From positions 1 through 21,040 of the forward strand of contig CAYPWW010000041.1 in assembly GCA_964414555.1 (NCBI GenBank): a stretch of DNA of 21,040 nt, written 5' to 3'. The DNA comes from Litorimonas sp964414555 (GTDB lineage Bacteria > Pseudomonadota > Alphaproteobacteria > Caulobacterales > Maricaulaceae). The first letter of the stretch is position 1; each line of letters opens with the position of its first letter. A program made the translations under genes and the position numbers. The notes under the pieces were generated by a model, which saw only the letters and a program-made list of their open reading frames with translations, had not been told where the DNA came from and did no database searches. Of the stretch, positions 1-7,695 are shown piece after piece.

Positions 1-1750
1 CTGTCTTGATTTTCGCCAGATGGCTGTCGAGCATTGGCAACATGCGGAGCATGAAGTAGCGACCTGTGATGATCTTGTTCGGATAGAACTGATCATTACT
101 GCCTTCGTCGATTTTTGTCTGCGCGACGACGGCCATTTTTGCCCACATATAGGCGAGCGTGGCGAGGCCCATCATGTGCATATAATCGACAGAACCCGCA
201 CCCGCATTATTTGGGTCGGACATGCCGTTTTGCATCAGCCACATCGTAGCTTCCGTCAACTTTTTCTGAGCGCCTTCGAGGCCGTCCATGAACTCTGGCA
301 ATTTCTCGCTGTCTTTATTCGCACCGAGGAACGCGCCAATTTCTTGGTTCAGCGTCATCAAGGCACGACCGCCATTTCGGGCGAGTTTCCGGCCGACAAG
401 GTCGAGGGCTTGGATACCGTTCGCCCCTTCATAGATCAGGGCGATGCGGTTATCGCGGACAAATTGGCTCATGCCCCATTCTTCGACAAAGCCGTGGCCG
501 CCAAAAATTTGCTGACAATCAATTGTCGTCTTCATCGACATATCGGTCAGGTAGCCTTTGATGACGGGTGTCAGCAGACCGAGATAATCGTCACATTTTT
601 GCGCCAGCGCTTCGTCGCCGGAATGCTTTTCCATATCTTCGTGCTTGGCACCCCAATAGAGCAGCGCACGACCCGCCTCGTTAAAGGCTTTCGTTTCCAT
701 CAACATCCGACGCACGTCGGGATGGACGATGATTGGATCGGCCGGCTTGTCTTCATGCTTTGCCCCGTCCAGCGCGCGACCTTGGATCCGGTCCTTGGCG
801 TAGATCGCGGCGTTCTGGTACGCGACTTCAGATTGGCCGAGACCTTGGAGGCCAACGCCGATGCGGGCTTCGTTCATCATGACGAACATGACGCGCAGGC
901 CTTTGTTCTCATCGCCGATGAGATAGCCCTCCGCTTCGTCGTAATTCATGACGCAGGTCGAGTTGCCGTGGATGCCCATTTTCTCTTCGTTGGAGCCACA
1001 GGACACCGTGTTACGCTCGCCCGGGTTTTCATCCGCATCCAGCTTGAACTTGGGCACGATGAAGAGCGAGATGCCTTTTGTCCCGGCAGGCGCGCCTTCG
1101 ATACGGGCGAGGACGAGGTGGACGATATTGTCAGCCATGTCGTGCTCACCAGCCGAGATGAAAATCTTCTGGCCGGAGATTTTATAGGTGCCGTCGCCAT
1201 TCGGGACAGCTTTCGTTTTCAGCATGCCCAGATCGGTCCCGCAATGCGGCTCGGTCAGGTTCATTGTGCCGGTCCATTCGCCGGACATCATCTTCGGCAG
1301 GTAGGTTTGCTTTTGCTCGGGCGAGCCGCCGACTTGGATCGCCTTGATCGCACCGCCGGTTAGACCCGGGTACATGGCGAAGGCCATGTTGGAAGAGGTC
1401 CACATCTCGCTGGCCGCGATCTGCAACATGCCGGGCATACCTTGGCCACCATATTCTGGATCCATCGACAACGACGTCCAGCCGTTCTCTGTCATCTGCT
1501 TATAGGCCTCTTTGAAACCGGTTGGCGTGGTGACCGACCCGTCATCATGGCGGACACAACCTTCATGGTCGCCGACAGCATTCAGAGGCGCCAGCACATC
1601 TTCGGAGAATTTCGCGGCTTCGGTCAGGATCGCATCCGTCAGGTCTTTATCGACCTCGGAAAAGGCGTCATATTTTGTGAGGTCCTCGAAGCCCAAAACT
1701 TCGTGGAGGAGAAACTGCATATCGCGAACAGGCGCATTATAGCTTGGCAT
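1..1750 (-). CDS. Acyl-CoA dehydrogenase, DmdC/FadE-like (3' end outside window)
   Basis: FAD-dependent acyl-CoA dehydrogenase, which would introduce the alpha-beta double bond into an acyl-CoA in the cytoplasm. Translation from the ATG at 1750 gives 583 codons without a stop before the window edge. Landmarks are the flavin-binding stretch MNLTEPHCGTDLG, the middle-domain stretch KISGQKIFISAGEHDMA, and IYEGANGIQALDLVGRKLA, whose Glu (about residue 441) sits where the catalytic base of MCAD-type enzymes lies. A C-terminal extension follows. The length and the YEGANGIQ form fit the roughly 600-residue group that includes DmdC (3-methylmercaptopropionyl-CoA dehydrogenase), so only about 10-15 residues should be missing. 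The start lies 17 bases after the stop of the MerR gene, which suggests one operon under its control. The acyl substrate cannot be read from sequence; DMSP-derived, branched or straight-chain acyl-CoA are all possible. Confidence 0.93.
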   Translation of the reverse strand, partial: MPSYNAPVRDMQFLLHEVLGFEDLTKYDAFSEVDKDLTDAILTEAAKFSEDVLAPLNAVGDHEGCVRHDDGSVTTPTGFKEAYKQMTENGWTSLSMDPEYGGQGMPGMLQIAASEMWTSSNMAFAMYPGLTGGAIKAIQVGGSPEQKQTYLPKMMSGEWTGTMNLTEPHCGTDLGMLKTKAVPNGDGTYKISGQKIFISAGEHDMADNIVHLVLARIEGAPAGTKGISLFIVPKFKLDADENPGERNTVSCGSNEEKMGIHGNSTCVMNYDEAEGYLIGDENKGLRVMFVMMNEARIGVGLQGLGQSEVAYQNAAIYAKDRIQGRALDGAKHEDKPADPIIVHPDVRRMLMETKAFNEAGRALLYWGAKHEDMEKHSGDEALAQKCDDYLGLLTPVIKGYLTDMSMKTTIDCQQIFGGHGFVEEWGMSQFVRDNRIALIYEGANGIQALDLVGRKLARNGGRALMTLNQEIGAFLGANKDSEKLPEFMDGLEGAQKKLTEATMWLMQNGMSDPNNAGAGSVDYMHMMGLATLAYMWAKMAVVAQTKIDEGSNDQFYPNKIITGRYFMLRMLPMLDSHLAKIKT

Positions 1751-1767
1751 GGTGGGTCGTCCTTTAG

Positions 1768-2286
1768 TTAAGCGGTGATGTCTGAATTAGTGTTAAAATC
1801 GATGGGGTGTCCGGTCGTGCTGGCGTCGAAAGCCGCTTGATAGCGGGCAGCAAGATCAGCAACCGTACCAGAGCCGGGCGCACTTTGTAGCGCCTCATCG
1901 GCAATGGTGATGACTTCGGTCATATCGGCGTGGAGGATATCCAGATCTCGACGACGTTCTGCCAGAGAGGCGACAACCGCCTCGAAATTAGCTTTCCGTC
2001 GCGCGATTTCTGCACGGTCTGTGACGTTGCCATCAGTAATGTCGAAAACGGCACGGATATCATCCAGAGAAAACCCGAGACGTTTGCCACGCATAATCTT
2101 CTCAAAGCGGAGACGGTCACGTGGGCCAAATGTTCGGATACCCCCCTCGCGTTGTGGGGCGAGCAAGCCCTTGTCTTCATAGAACCGGATCGTGCGCGGC
2201 GTGACGCCAAACATATCAGCAAAGACTTTGATGCCCCATTTTTGCGGCACAGCAGCTTTCGCAGAAAGTGAAGTCATCTTTGTCAT
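1768..2286 (-). CDS. MerR-family transcriptional regulator of the acyl-CoA dehydrogenase operon
   Basis: A 172-residue DNA-binding regulator. The MerR winged helix-turn-helix occupies about residues 17-86: GIKVFADMFGVTPRTIRFYEDKGLL is the classical recognition region, followed by the wing and the GFSLDDIRAVFD segment. Residues about 92-135 form the usual dimerising coiled coil. The protein contains no cysteine, so metal or thiol sensing of the MerR/CueR/ZntR type is unlikely. Together with the acyl-CoA dehydrogenase 17 bases downstream, this points to a LiuR-like regulator responding to an acyl-CoA or related metabolite (inference). Translation most likely starts at the ATG at 2286. No Shine-Dalgarno precedes it, and the predicted transcription start falls on or next to the A of the ATG, so the message may be leaderless. 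A second ATG lies three codons further in. Confidence 0.9.
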   Translation of the reverse strand: MTKMTSLSAKAAVPQKWGIKVFADMFGVTPRTIRFYEDKGLLAPQREGGIRTFGPRDRLRFEKIMRGKRLGFSLDDIRAVFDITDGNVTDRAEIARRKANFEAVVASLAERRRDLDILHADMTEVITIADEALQSAPGSGTVADLAARYQAAFDASTTGHPIDFNTNSDITA

Positions 2287-2292
2287 GTCGAC

Positions 2293-2321
2293 CTATTAGC
2301 TAACGTTGACGTTAACGTCAA
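2293..2321 (-). promoter_or_regulatory. Putative promoter of the MerR - acyl-CoA dehydrogenase operon
   Basis: On the minus strand TTGACG (2321-2316) is followed after 17 bases by TAATAG (2298-2293). The -35 element is good and the -10 is imperfect. The last base of the -10 is only six bases before the A of the ATG at 2286, so transcription would begin at the start codon. The -35 and spacer are covered by the palindrome at 2302-2325, as expected for MerR-type control. Confidence 0.5.
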
Positions 2322-2325
2322 CGTT
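2302..2325. promoter_or_regulatory. Perfect 24-bp palindrome, probable MerR operator
   Basis: The 24 bases are an exact inverted repeat with no spacer, centred between 2313 and 2314 (core GACGTTAACGTC, flanked by AACGTT on each side). The palindrome overlaps the -35 and spacer of the minus-strand promoter of the adjacent MerR gene. MerR-family proteins bind such dyads between -35 and -10 elements. Autoregulation is the simplest reading. Confidence 0.7.
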
Positions 2326-2372
2326 CATGTCGTCGCAGGGCCTGAAATATGACGGTCAAAAGTGTTAACGGC

Positions 2373-2387
2373 TTAACGCGGAATTAA
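2373..2387 (+). promoter_or_regulatory. CtrA-type box (TTAA-N7-TTAA) upstream of the podJ-like gene
   Basis: The sequence TTAACGCGGAATTAAC has two TTAA half-sites separated by exactly seven bases and ends in C, matching the alphaproteobacterial CtrA consensus TTAA-N7-TTAAC. A third TTAA lies at 2365-2368. The box sits about 90 bases before the ATG at 2477, within the only intergenic space in front of the podJ-like gene. CtrA binding is inferred from the motif and its position. Confidence 0.55.
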
Positions 2388-2431
2388 CTACGTTGGGCGT
2401 CTAACGGGCCTAGGTCCCTTTCCGGGATGTC

Positions 2432-2436
2432 GAATC
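2432..2436. promoter_or_regulatory. GANTC (GAATC) candidate CcrM methylation site
   Basis: A single GAATC lies 41 bases before the start of the podJ-like gene. In Caulobacter-like bacteria GANTC is methylated by CcrM and read by GcrA, and podJ there is a GcrA-dependent gene. A five-base motif can occur by chance, so the position and neighbouring CtrA box carry most of the weight. Confidence 0.35.
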
Positions 2437-2476
2437 ATGTGCGTTTGGGCACTTTGACGGGGAAAATAACGCTAAT

Positions 2477-5158
2477 ATGTCCAAAACACCTACATCTGCG
2501 TCGTCCAAGAAAGCCAAAAGGCCGAGTGTTAAGGCCGCCGTCGCGAAGACATCTGCTGCAAAGTCGACGGCGAAACCAAGTGTCGCTTCTCTAGCGGCAT
2601 CCATGAAATCCTTGGAAGCGCGGCTGAAGCGCGCGGATACAATGAACCGCAAAGCGATCAAATCGCTGGACGGCGTGGTTTCGGAACTCGCAGAACGCAC
2701 AAAAGGCACTCAAAGCAAAGAGAAGGCGCGCCTGACCCGCGGCCTGAATGCCTTAGAGGCCAAGCTAGAAGCGCATGTGAGCCGCGCACGCGGAACCGCG
2801 CAGGCAAGTGTGCGCGAGGCGCTATCGACAGTCGCGCAACCGAATGCTGATATTAGCACATTGGAACAAGCCCTACAGACGGCCCACGCCAGATTAGACG
2901 CGCAAGATGACGAACAGCGCGCCGGGCTCGCCAAGTTAAACGCTCACCTCGCGAATCTCGCCCGCGCCATCGACGCGCAGCTAAAAGCGCAGGCGGAAGA
3001 GCAGGGCCAAGCCGTCCGCGCGCTGGATGCCCGCATTGACAGAGTGGAACTGGACACGGCCGAAGCGCTAGAGCGGATCGGCGATACGATCGCAGATTTT
3101 TCTGACGCCCTCGCGAAACGCACAGACCGGTCCGATACGAAAACAGCGGAACGCCTGGCCGATCTCGCGCAGGAAACCCAATCGGAATTTGATGGCGCAC
3201 AAACACACATCACAGCGCGCTTGGAAGCATTAGAAGTCATTGCGGCAAGCTGGGACCCGACATCAACGCCTATCGCTGCCAATATGGATGATCCGCGCGT
3301 GGAGCGCATGGATGACACGCTGGCGAAGGTCCAAGAAGAATTGGCGCGTGTGCATGCAAAGCTCGCCGCTGTGCAATCGAACACCTATGCCGCCGCGCAA
3401 CCACAAGCTCAAACGCCACAGGCCCAAGTGCCACAGACCTTGGCGCCGTCCAATGTTGTTAGCCTCGCGCAACCAAACATTCCCAACCCGCTGAACATGA
3501 TGCGCGCTGACAACCCCTATGCCGCGCCCACGCCACAACCCCCTGTTCCTCACGCGCCCGCTCCAATGCCAGCGCCAGAACCGGCTATGGCTGAGGCCCC
3601 CAAGGCTGCGGCACCGGATGCGCGTGAAAGCCATGTTCCCGTCGAATTTGACCCGTCGGCCTATGTCGCAGCCTCACCGTCTGCGCCTGTCGCGGACGTT
3701 TTGACACCTCCCCAAACCTTGGCGCCCCCTCAAGCCTTGGCACATCCCGAGAGCCCAACAGCGACGTCCGCACGCAATTATCTAGGCGCACCTATCGCTC
3801 CAGAAATGATGACAAAAGAGCTTCCTGTCCCGGGTCTTGCGGGCGCACTTGCCACACCTCCGCCTGTGCAACAGCCCCCGATGGCAAGTTTGGGCGGACA
3901 TAGCCTGCCAACTTTAGAGACAGAAGACGTTCTCAGCGCGCCAGCGCCCGTCGAAACCTATGCCGATCCGGCCTATGCTGAAGCGCCAAGCGAGATGGTT
4001 GCCGAGCGGGTAACAGGCGCGGAGCCAAAGCGTCAGCGCAGCCTACCGAAACTCCCGATTTCTGCATCTAATTTACGTGTTGGTGCAATGGCAACAGGTG
4101 TCGCCGTGTTGGGGCTTTTCGCAGCAAAATCCATTTTGGGTGGCGGCGGTGAGATCAGTCCCGCGCCCGCCACGCAACAAAGCGTCAGCGCGCCACAAGC
4201 AACCCTGCCGGCATCAACGCAAACCTCAGCCCTTGGAACTCTGCCAGCTAAACCTGCCGCCGTGCCAGAGACCATTTTAGAGCCCCCACAGGGTCAATAT
4301 GCCGGACAGAGCGCGCCGGATGTGGACGCGGCTGGTCTCAACACATTGGAAGCTGCCGTCGCAGCCGGAAATCCCATCGCAGAATTCCAGTTGGGTCTGG
4401 CGAAGCTACAAGCTGGCGAAACGGTAGAGGCCGCACGGCTGATCCGTCGCGCCGCCAATCGCAATCAACCCGCCGCGCAATACCGCCTCGCCAAGCTCTA
4501 TGAAAGTGGCACAGGCGTCGAGAAAGACCTCGTCACAGCGCGCGAACTCGTCAAGCGTGCGGCGCAAGGCGGTAACCGCATCGCGATGCATGACTTGGGC
4601 ATTTATTACACGAGCAATGCCGGTGGCGTAGAACCCGACATGGCGACTGCTGCCGCTTGGTTCGAAAAAGCCGCCCAGCGCGGCGTCGTCGACAGCCAGT
4701 TCAATATCGCCATGTTAAGCGAAGGCGAAAATGGGATCGCACCGGATCTGGAAGCTGCCTATTTCTGGTATGCCGTCGCAGCCCGCCAAGGCGACCAAGG
4801 TGCGCCGGGCCGATTGGCCAGTGTCGCTAGCCGTCTGTCAGAAACAGCCCGTGTTCGCGTCCAAGCCAAAGCAGACGCCTTTGTTCCAACGCCCGTCGAC
4901 GAAGCTGCCAATGGCGTCTTTACCGACACGCCTTGGATTCAGAACAAGCCCACACAAAACGCGGCGAAAATCCGCCAAGTGCGCGAGGCGCAAGTTCTGC
5001 TGTCAGACCTCGGCTTTGATATTGGCGGCGCAGATGGTGCGGCCGGCCCCAAAACACGCGCGGCCGTTCGGGAGTTCCAAAAGGTGAATGGCTTGCCAGA
5101 GTCCGGTGAAATCACACCCGATCTAATTGATCGCCTAGAAGTCGCCGCAGGCGCTTAA
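2477..5158 (+). CDS. PodJ-like polarity protein: coiled coil, single TM, Sel1 repeats, peptidoglycan-binding domain
   Basis: A large (893-residue) bitopic inner-membrane protein. Residues 1-35 are Lys/Ala/Ser-rich. About 40-300 are charged heptad-like coiled coil, and about 300-530 are Pro/Ala/Gln-rich and probably disordered. One membrane span lies at about 534-555 (VGAMATGVAVLGLFAAKSIL). The periplasmic part has Sel1/TPR-like repeats at about 620-790 (for example AAQYRLAKLYESGTGVEKD) and a C-terminal PG_binding_1 domain at about 833-890 (GFDIGGADGAAGPKTRAAV). This domain order matches PodJ of Caulobacter, which organises the flagellar/old pole, although this protein is somewhat shorter. The start is the first ATG; only a weak GGGGAA lies upstream, about 12 bases away. 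A GNAT gene begins five bases after the stop. A CtrA-type box and a GANTC site upstream suggest cell-cycle control. The cautious alternative name is Sel1-repeat/peptidoglycan-binding protein. Confidence 0.85.
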   Translation: MSKTPTSASSKKAKRPSVKAAVAKTSAAKSTAKPSVASLAASMKSLEARLKRADTMNRKAIKSLDGVVSELAERTKGTQSKEKARLTRGLNALEAKLEAHVSRARGTAQASVREALSTVAQPNADISTLEQALQTAHARLDAQDDEQRAGLAKLNAHLANLARAIDAQLKAQAEEQGQAVRALDARIDRVELDTAEALERIGDTIADFSDALAKRTDRSDTKTAERLADLAQETQSEFDGAQTHITARLEALEVIAASWDPTSTPIAANMDDPRVERMDDTLAKVQEELARVHAKLAAVQSNTYAAAQPQAQTPQAQVPQTLAPSNVVSLAQPNIPNPLNMMRADNPYAAPTPQPPVPHAPAPMPAPEPAMAEAPKAAAPDARESHVPVEFDPSAYVAASPSAPVADVLTPPQTLAPPQALAHPESPTATSARNYLGAPIAPEMMTKELPVPGLAGALATPPPVQQPPMASLGGHSLPTLETEDVLSAPAPVETYADPAYAEAPSEMVAERVTGAEPKRQRSLPKLPISASNLRVGAMATGVAVLGLFAAKSILGGGGEISPAPATQQSVSAPQATLPASTQTSALGTLPAKPAAVPETILEPPQGQYAGQSAPDVDAAGLNTLEAAVAAGNPIAEFQLGLAKLQAGETVEAARLIRRAANRNQPAAQYRLAKLYESGTGVEKDLVTARELVKRAAQGGNRIAMHDLGIYYTSNAGGVEPDMATAAAWFEKAAQRGVVDSQFNIAMLSEGENGIAPDLEAAYFWYAVAARQGDQGAPGRLASVASRLSETARVRVQAKADAFVPTPVDEAANGVFTDTPWIQNKPTQNAAKIRQVREAQVLLSDLGFDIGGADGAAGPKTRAAVREFQKVNGLPESGEITPDLIDRLEVAAGA

Positions 5159-5163
5159 AGCCC

Positions 5164-5631
5164 ATGTCCCGCGTGGACATTCGTCGCGCGACAACGCCGC
5201 AAGACATCGCAGCCGTAAAGGCGATTTTTGTCGAATATCTGCACTTCGTTGAAGCCTATCTTGGGCAGAGCCTCTCCTTTCAAGGGACAGAAGCCGAATT
5301 TTCAGATTTCCCGCAAACCTATGACGCGCTGTTTCTGGCAAGGCTAAACGGCACAGCTGTGGCGGCTTGCGGGGTTAAACCGTTTCGTCCCGGCATTTGC
5401 GAGCTGAAGCGGCTTTATTGCCAGCCCGCCGGACGGGGACACGGGCTTGGCATAGCCCTCAGTCACGCCGCCATACAAGCCGCGCGCGAGATCGGCTACA
5501 AACACATGTATCTGGATACAGACGCAGGGCTAACCCACGCCAACGCAATCTATGAGCAACTCGGCTTTCGCGATATTGAGAAATATTACGACAACCCGAT
5601 GGACAGCCGTTTCATGGGGTTGGACTTGTAG
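5164..5631 (+). CDS. GNAT-family N-acetyltransferase
   Basis: A 155-residue single-domain acetyltransferase that would transfer an acetyl group from acetyl-CoA to an amine of unknown substrate. The acetyl-CoA pyrophosphate-binding motif A is visible as QPAGRGHGLG (residues 87-96; Q-x-x-G-x-G pattern), preceded by the beta-4 strand ICELKRLYC. The late motif ANAIYEQLGFRDIEKYYDNP is typical of the family's C-terminal end. It starts five bases after the podJ-like stop, so it is probably co-transcribed. No strong Shine-Dalgarno separates the two, so translational coupling is likely. Whether the enzyme modifies the neighbouring protein or a small molecule cannot be told. Confidence 0.88.
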   Translation: MSRVDIRRATTPQDIAAVKAIFVEYLHFVEAYLGQSLSFQGTEAEFSDFPQTYDALFLARLNGTAVAACGVKPFRPGICELKRLYCQPAGRGHGLGIALSHAAIQAAREIGYKHMYLDTDAGLTHANAIYEQLGFRDIEKYYDNPMDSRFMGLDL

Positions 5632-5679
5632 CGGTCAGGAATGTGCCGCAAGGTTGAGCTGACCCGAAAGGAAGTTCCT

Positions 5680-6339
5680 ATGTCGTTTATAAAAAAGCTC
5701 TTCTCAAAAACACCTGCTGTTCCATCTAAAAATGCTGATCCAGCCCCGCAAGAACCAGAAGATCTCGCCCCGCTTATTGTCCCGATCGTAAAGCCCGGAC
5801 AAGGGCCTGCCAAAACGCTGACGATAGACGGGAAAGCGCACGAACTTCCAAAAGGCTCACTTCCAGTAAGTGCGCCGCTTGATTTTGACGCGCTTCACCT
5901 CGTCTTCGGGATTGATCGTGACGTTGCTTATGAATGGTTACAAAACAAGCACCTTGGCGAGGGAGACTGTGACCTCAAAAAAGACGATGTTCTGAACATT
6001 GCGTTCTCTAACTTTATTCGAAAAGTCGGAAACTCCATGAGCATCAATATGATCGGCGATGACATTGGTATGATCACTGAGGCGGAAGGCTTGGAATCAA
6101 GCTTGTTTCTTGTCTCGAGTGTTTGGAACGCCATTTTCCAAGTGCTTGACACTGACGCAGCTGTATTCGGATTGCCCGCACAAGACGTTTTCATTTTTGC
6201 GCGGGCCGATAATAAAGAGGCGGTCGCGACGCTAAAGGAACAAGTCGAAGCGCTTTATAACTCTGAAGAGACAAGAAAACCGATCAGCCCACGGCTCTAT
6301 ATCGAGCGTGGGAATGGCACCGAGATTTATACGGCCTAA
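5680..6339 (+). CDS. DUF1444 (YtpQ-like) family protein
   Basis: A 219-residue, probably cytosolic protein of unknown function. The N-terminus (MSFIKKLFSK) is short and basic, residues about 11-45 are Pro-rich linker, and the rest is a compact alpha/beta domain. The segment ending in LPAQDVFIFARADNKEAVATL resembles the DUF1444/YtpQ family by eye (inference). The start is placed at the ATG at 5680 because AAAGGAAG (5667-5674) lies five bases upstream. An earlier in-frame ATG at 5641 has no comparable site and would add 13 unconserved-looking residues. The gap to the GNAT gene is 48 bases, so it may belong to the same transcript. A hairpin follows the stop. Confidence 0.65.
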   Translation: MSFIKKLFSKTPAVPSKNADPAPQEPEDLAPLIVPIVKPGQGPAKTLTIDGKAHELPKGSLPVSAPLDFDALHLVFGIDRDVAYEWLQNKHLGEGDCDLKKDDVLNIAFSNFIRKVGNSMSINMIGDDIGMITEAEGLESSLFLVSSVWNAIFQVLDTDAAVFGLPAQDVFIFARADNKEAVATLKEQVEALYNSEETRKPISPRLYIERGNGTEIYTA

Positions 6340-6343
6340 GGAT

Positions 6344-6365
6344 AAAGGGGCCGCCAGGCCCCTTT
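6344..6365. terminator. Hairpin between convergent genes, probable bidirectional terminator
   Basis: A perfect 9-bp stem, AAAGGGGCC pairing with GGCCCCTTT around a GCCA loop. It starts four bases after the DUF1444-like stop and lies 33 bases beyond the stop of the convergent outer-membrane protein gene. The T-tracts are short on both strands (the stem ends in TTT, then mixed A/T), so termination may be only partial. Confidence 0.6.
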
Positions 6366-6398
6366 ATAATATCAACAATATGCACTTAGCCGATGCGC

Positions 6399-6992
6399 CT
6401 AGAAGCGTGCGGTCAATCCTGCAGAACCGCCGACATAGCTGACATCCAGCGGGTCGCTGAGGTTATACCCCGTGATATCAAGTCGCGCGCCGATATTATC
6501 GGTGAAGAAATAGGTTCCGCCAATTCCGCCCGCAAAACCACTGTCATCTGTGTCAAAGTTCTGGCCCAAAATATCGATGGCAATATCGCTCTGGTGATAA
6601 CCCAGACGCAGATAAATATCTGATCGCTCCTGCGGCAGGCGCAACATGCCGAAAACAGAGGTTTGCGAGTCTACGCCCAATGTGACGCCGTCTTCTTCAT
6701 AATCAGAGAAACCTGTGCCGAGCTCGACCTCTGCGCCGACATATTTATATTTTACACCTGCACGGACATAACCGGCTGTCATCATGTCGCTGACATATTC
6801 TGTGTTACCTTCCGTGACGGAAAATTGCGTCAGGGCAAAGCTGGCGTCGACGTGAAACCAGAGGTCTTTGATCTTTTTTGGTGTGACGATCACATCCTCA
6901 AAGATCATATCGTCTTGGTCTTGCGCGTGGGCTAGGCCAGCGGAAAAGGTTGTCGCCAAAGCAAGCGCGGTTGTTGTCAAAAATCGTGTCAT
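6399..6992 (-). CDS. Outer-membrane beta-barrel protein
   Basis: A 197-residue exported protein. Residues 1-23 are a clear Sec signal peptide (MTRFLTTTALALATTFSAG then LAHA, cleaved before QDQDD). The mature protein alternates hydrophobic and polar residues in strands such as AGYVRAGVKYKYVGAEVELGTG and ends in Phe (GLTARF), the C-terminal residue typical of barrels inserted by BamA. The size suggests an eight-stranded OmpA/OmpW-like or porin-like barrel with no periplasmic domain. A good Shine-Dalgarno, AGGGGAA (7003-6997), precedes the ATG. It lies downstream of infC, separated by the infC terminator, so it should have its own promoter between 7003 and 7097; no convincing -35/-10 pair was seen there. 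Ligand or function is unknown. Confidence 0.82.
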   Translation of the reverse strand: MTRFLTTTALALATTFSAGLAHAQDQDDMIFEDVIVTPKKIKDLWFHVDASFALTQFSVTEGNTEYVSDMMTAGYVRAGVKYKYVGAEVELGTGFSDYEEDGVTLGVDSQTSVFGMLRLPQERSDIYLRLGYHQSDIAIDILGQNFDTDDSGFAGGIGGTYFFTDNIGARLDITGYNLSDPLDVSYVGGSAGLTARF

Positions 6993-7097
6993 TGGTTTCC
7001 CCTGATTGGAAAGCTAAGTCTGCCGCGACACGCAGAGCTTGTAAAGTGAGAGAGACGCATAGGGTTAAGCTGGGCTAAGTCGATACCCGCACAAACA

Positions 7098-7127
7098 AAA
7101 ACGCCGGAGCAAATGCCCCGGCGTTTT
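7098..7127 (-). terminator. Rho-independent terminator of infC
   Basis: The stem AAAACGCCGG/CCGGCGTTTT is 10 bp. It continues, after one A-C mismatch, with a 2-bp inner stem and an AAAT loop. On the minus strand it is followed by T-rich sequence (GTTTTTGTTTG), and it begins 22 bases after the IF-3 stop codon. This is a strong intrinsic terminator that isolates infC from the outer-membrane protein gene. Confidence 0.88.
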
Positions 7128-7149
7128 GAATTCTATAATCTGAGCGAGG

Positions 7150-7695
7150 TCAGTTGTTTTTCGGCGCCAGCACCATCGTCATCAAACGGCCCTCGGTTTT
7201 TGGCTCGAACTCAACCTTACAGTCCTCGGCGAAGTCTTCTTTGACACGCGCCAGCAGGTCCATACCGCGATCCATATGCGCCATTTCGCGGCCACGGAAA
7301 CGTACGGTGACTTTCACCTTGTCGCCCCGGTCAAAGAACTTCTGCATCGCTTTTGTCTTCACGCCATAATCATGCACGTCGATATTCGGACGCATCTTGA
7401 TTTCTTTTAGCGACTGCGTGCGCTGGTTCTTGCGGTTTGCGGCTTTTTTCTTCTGGTTCTCGAAACGGAGCTTACCATAGTCCAAGACCTTGGTCACAGG
7501 CGTCTGGCCGGGCGCGACCTCAACGAGGTCCAGCCCCGCAGCAGAGGCGGCAGCCAAAGCTTCAGCGATCGGCACAACGCCTTTCTTCTCACCGGTCTCT
7601 AGGATCAGCAGGACGTTTTCAGCGGTAATGTCGCGGTTAATCCGCGGACCTTTAGGTTTCTTGGCCGGTTGGGCCGAAAGGGGTCGTCTGGCGAT
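7150..7695 (-). CDS. infC: Translation initiation factor IF-3, with AUC start codon
   Basis: IF-3 binds the 30S subunit, prevents premature 50S joining and checks the initiator tRNA/start-codon pairing. Both domains are present: an N-terminal domain (PRINRDITAENVLLI, then VTKVLDYGKLRFENQKKK) and a C-terminal domain (IKMRPNIDVHDYGVKTKAMQ, VTVRFRGREMAHMDRGMDLL). No ATG, GTG or TTG gives a full protein; the first canonical start (GTG at 7575) would remove the first 40 residues, including PRINRDI. The ATC at 7695 follows GGAG by eight bases and begins (M)ARRP, the usual alphaproteobacterial IF-3 N-terminus, giving 181 residues, a normal length. A further in-frame ATT at 7719 is the alternative. 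E. coli infC uses AUU, so that IF-3 discriminates against its own message; the same autoregulation is inferred here. It lies 65 bases after the glycosyltransferase and is followed by its own terminator. Confidence 0.93.
   Translation of the reverse strand: MARRPLSAQPAKKPKGPRINRDITAENVLLILETGEKKGVVPIAEALAAASAAGLDLVEVAPGQTPVTKVLDYGKLRFENQKKKAANRKNQRTQSLKEIKMRPNIDVHDYGVKTKAMQKFFDRGDKVKVTVRFRGREMAHMDRGMDLLARVKEDFAEDCKVEFEPKTEGRLMTMVLAPKNN

Noticed and set aside
20..1363. A 447-codon open frame on the plus strand
   Set aside because: It is antisense to the acyl-CoA dehydrogenase, whose motifs and catalytic glutamate are clear on the other strand. The antisense translation shows no domain, and long mirror frames are common in G+C-rich genes.
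5641..5679. Earlier in-frame ATG for the DUF1444-like gene
   Set aside because: No ribosome site precedes it, whereas the ATG at 5680 has AAAGGAAG at ideal distance.
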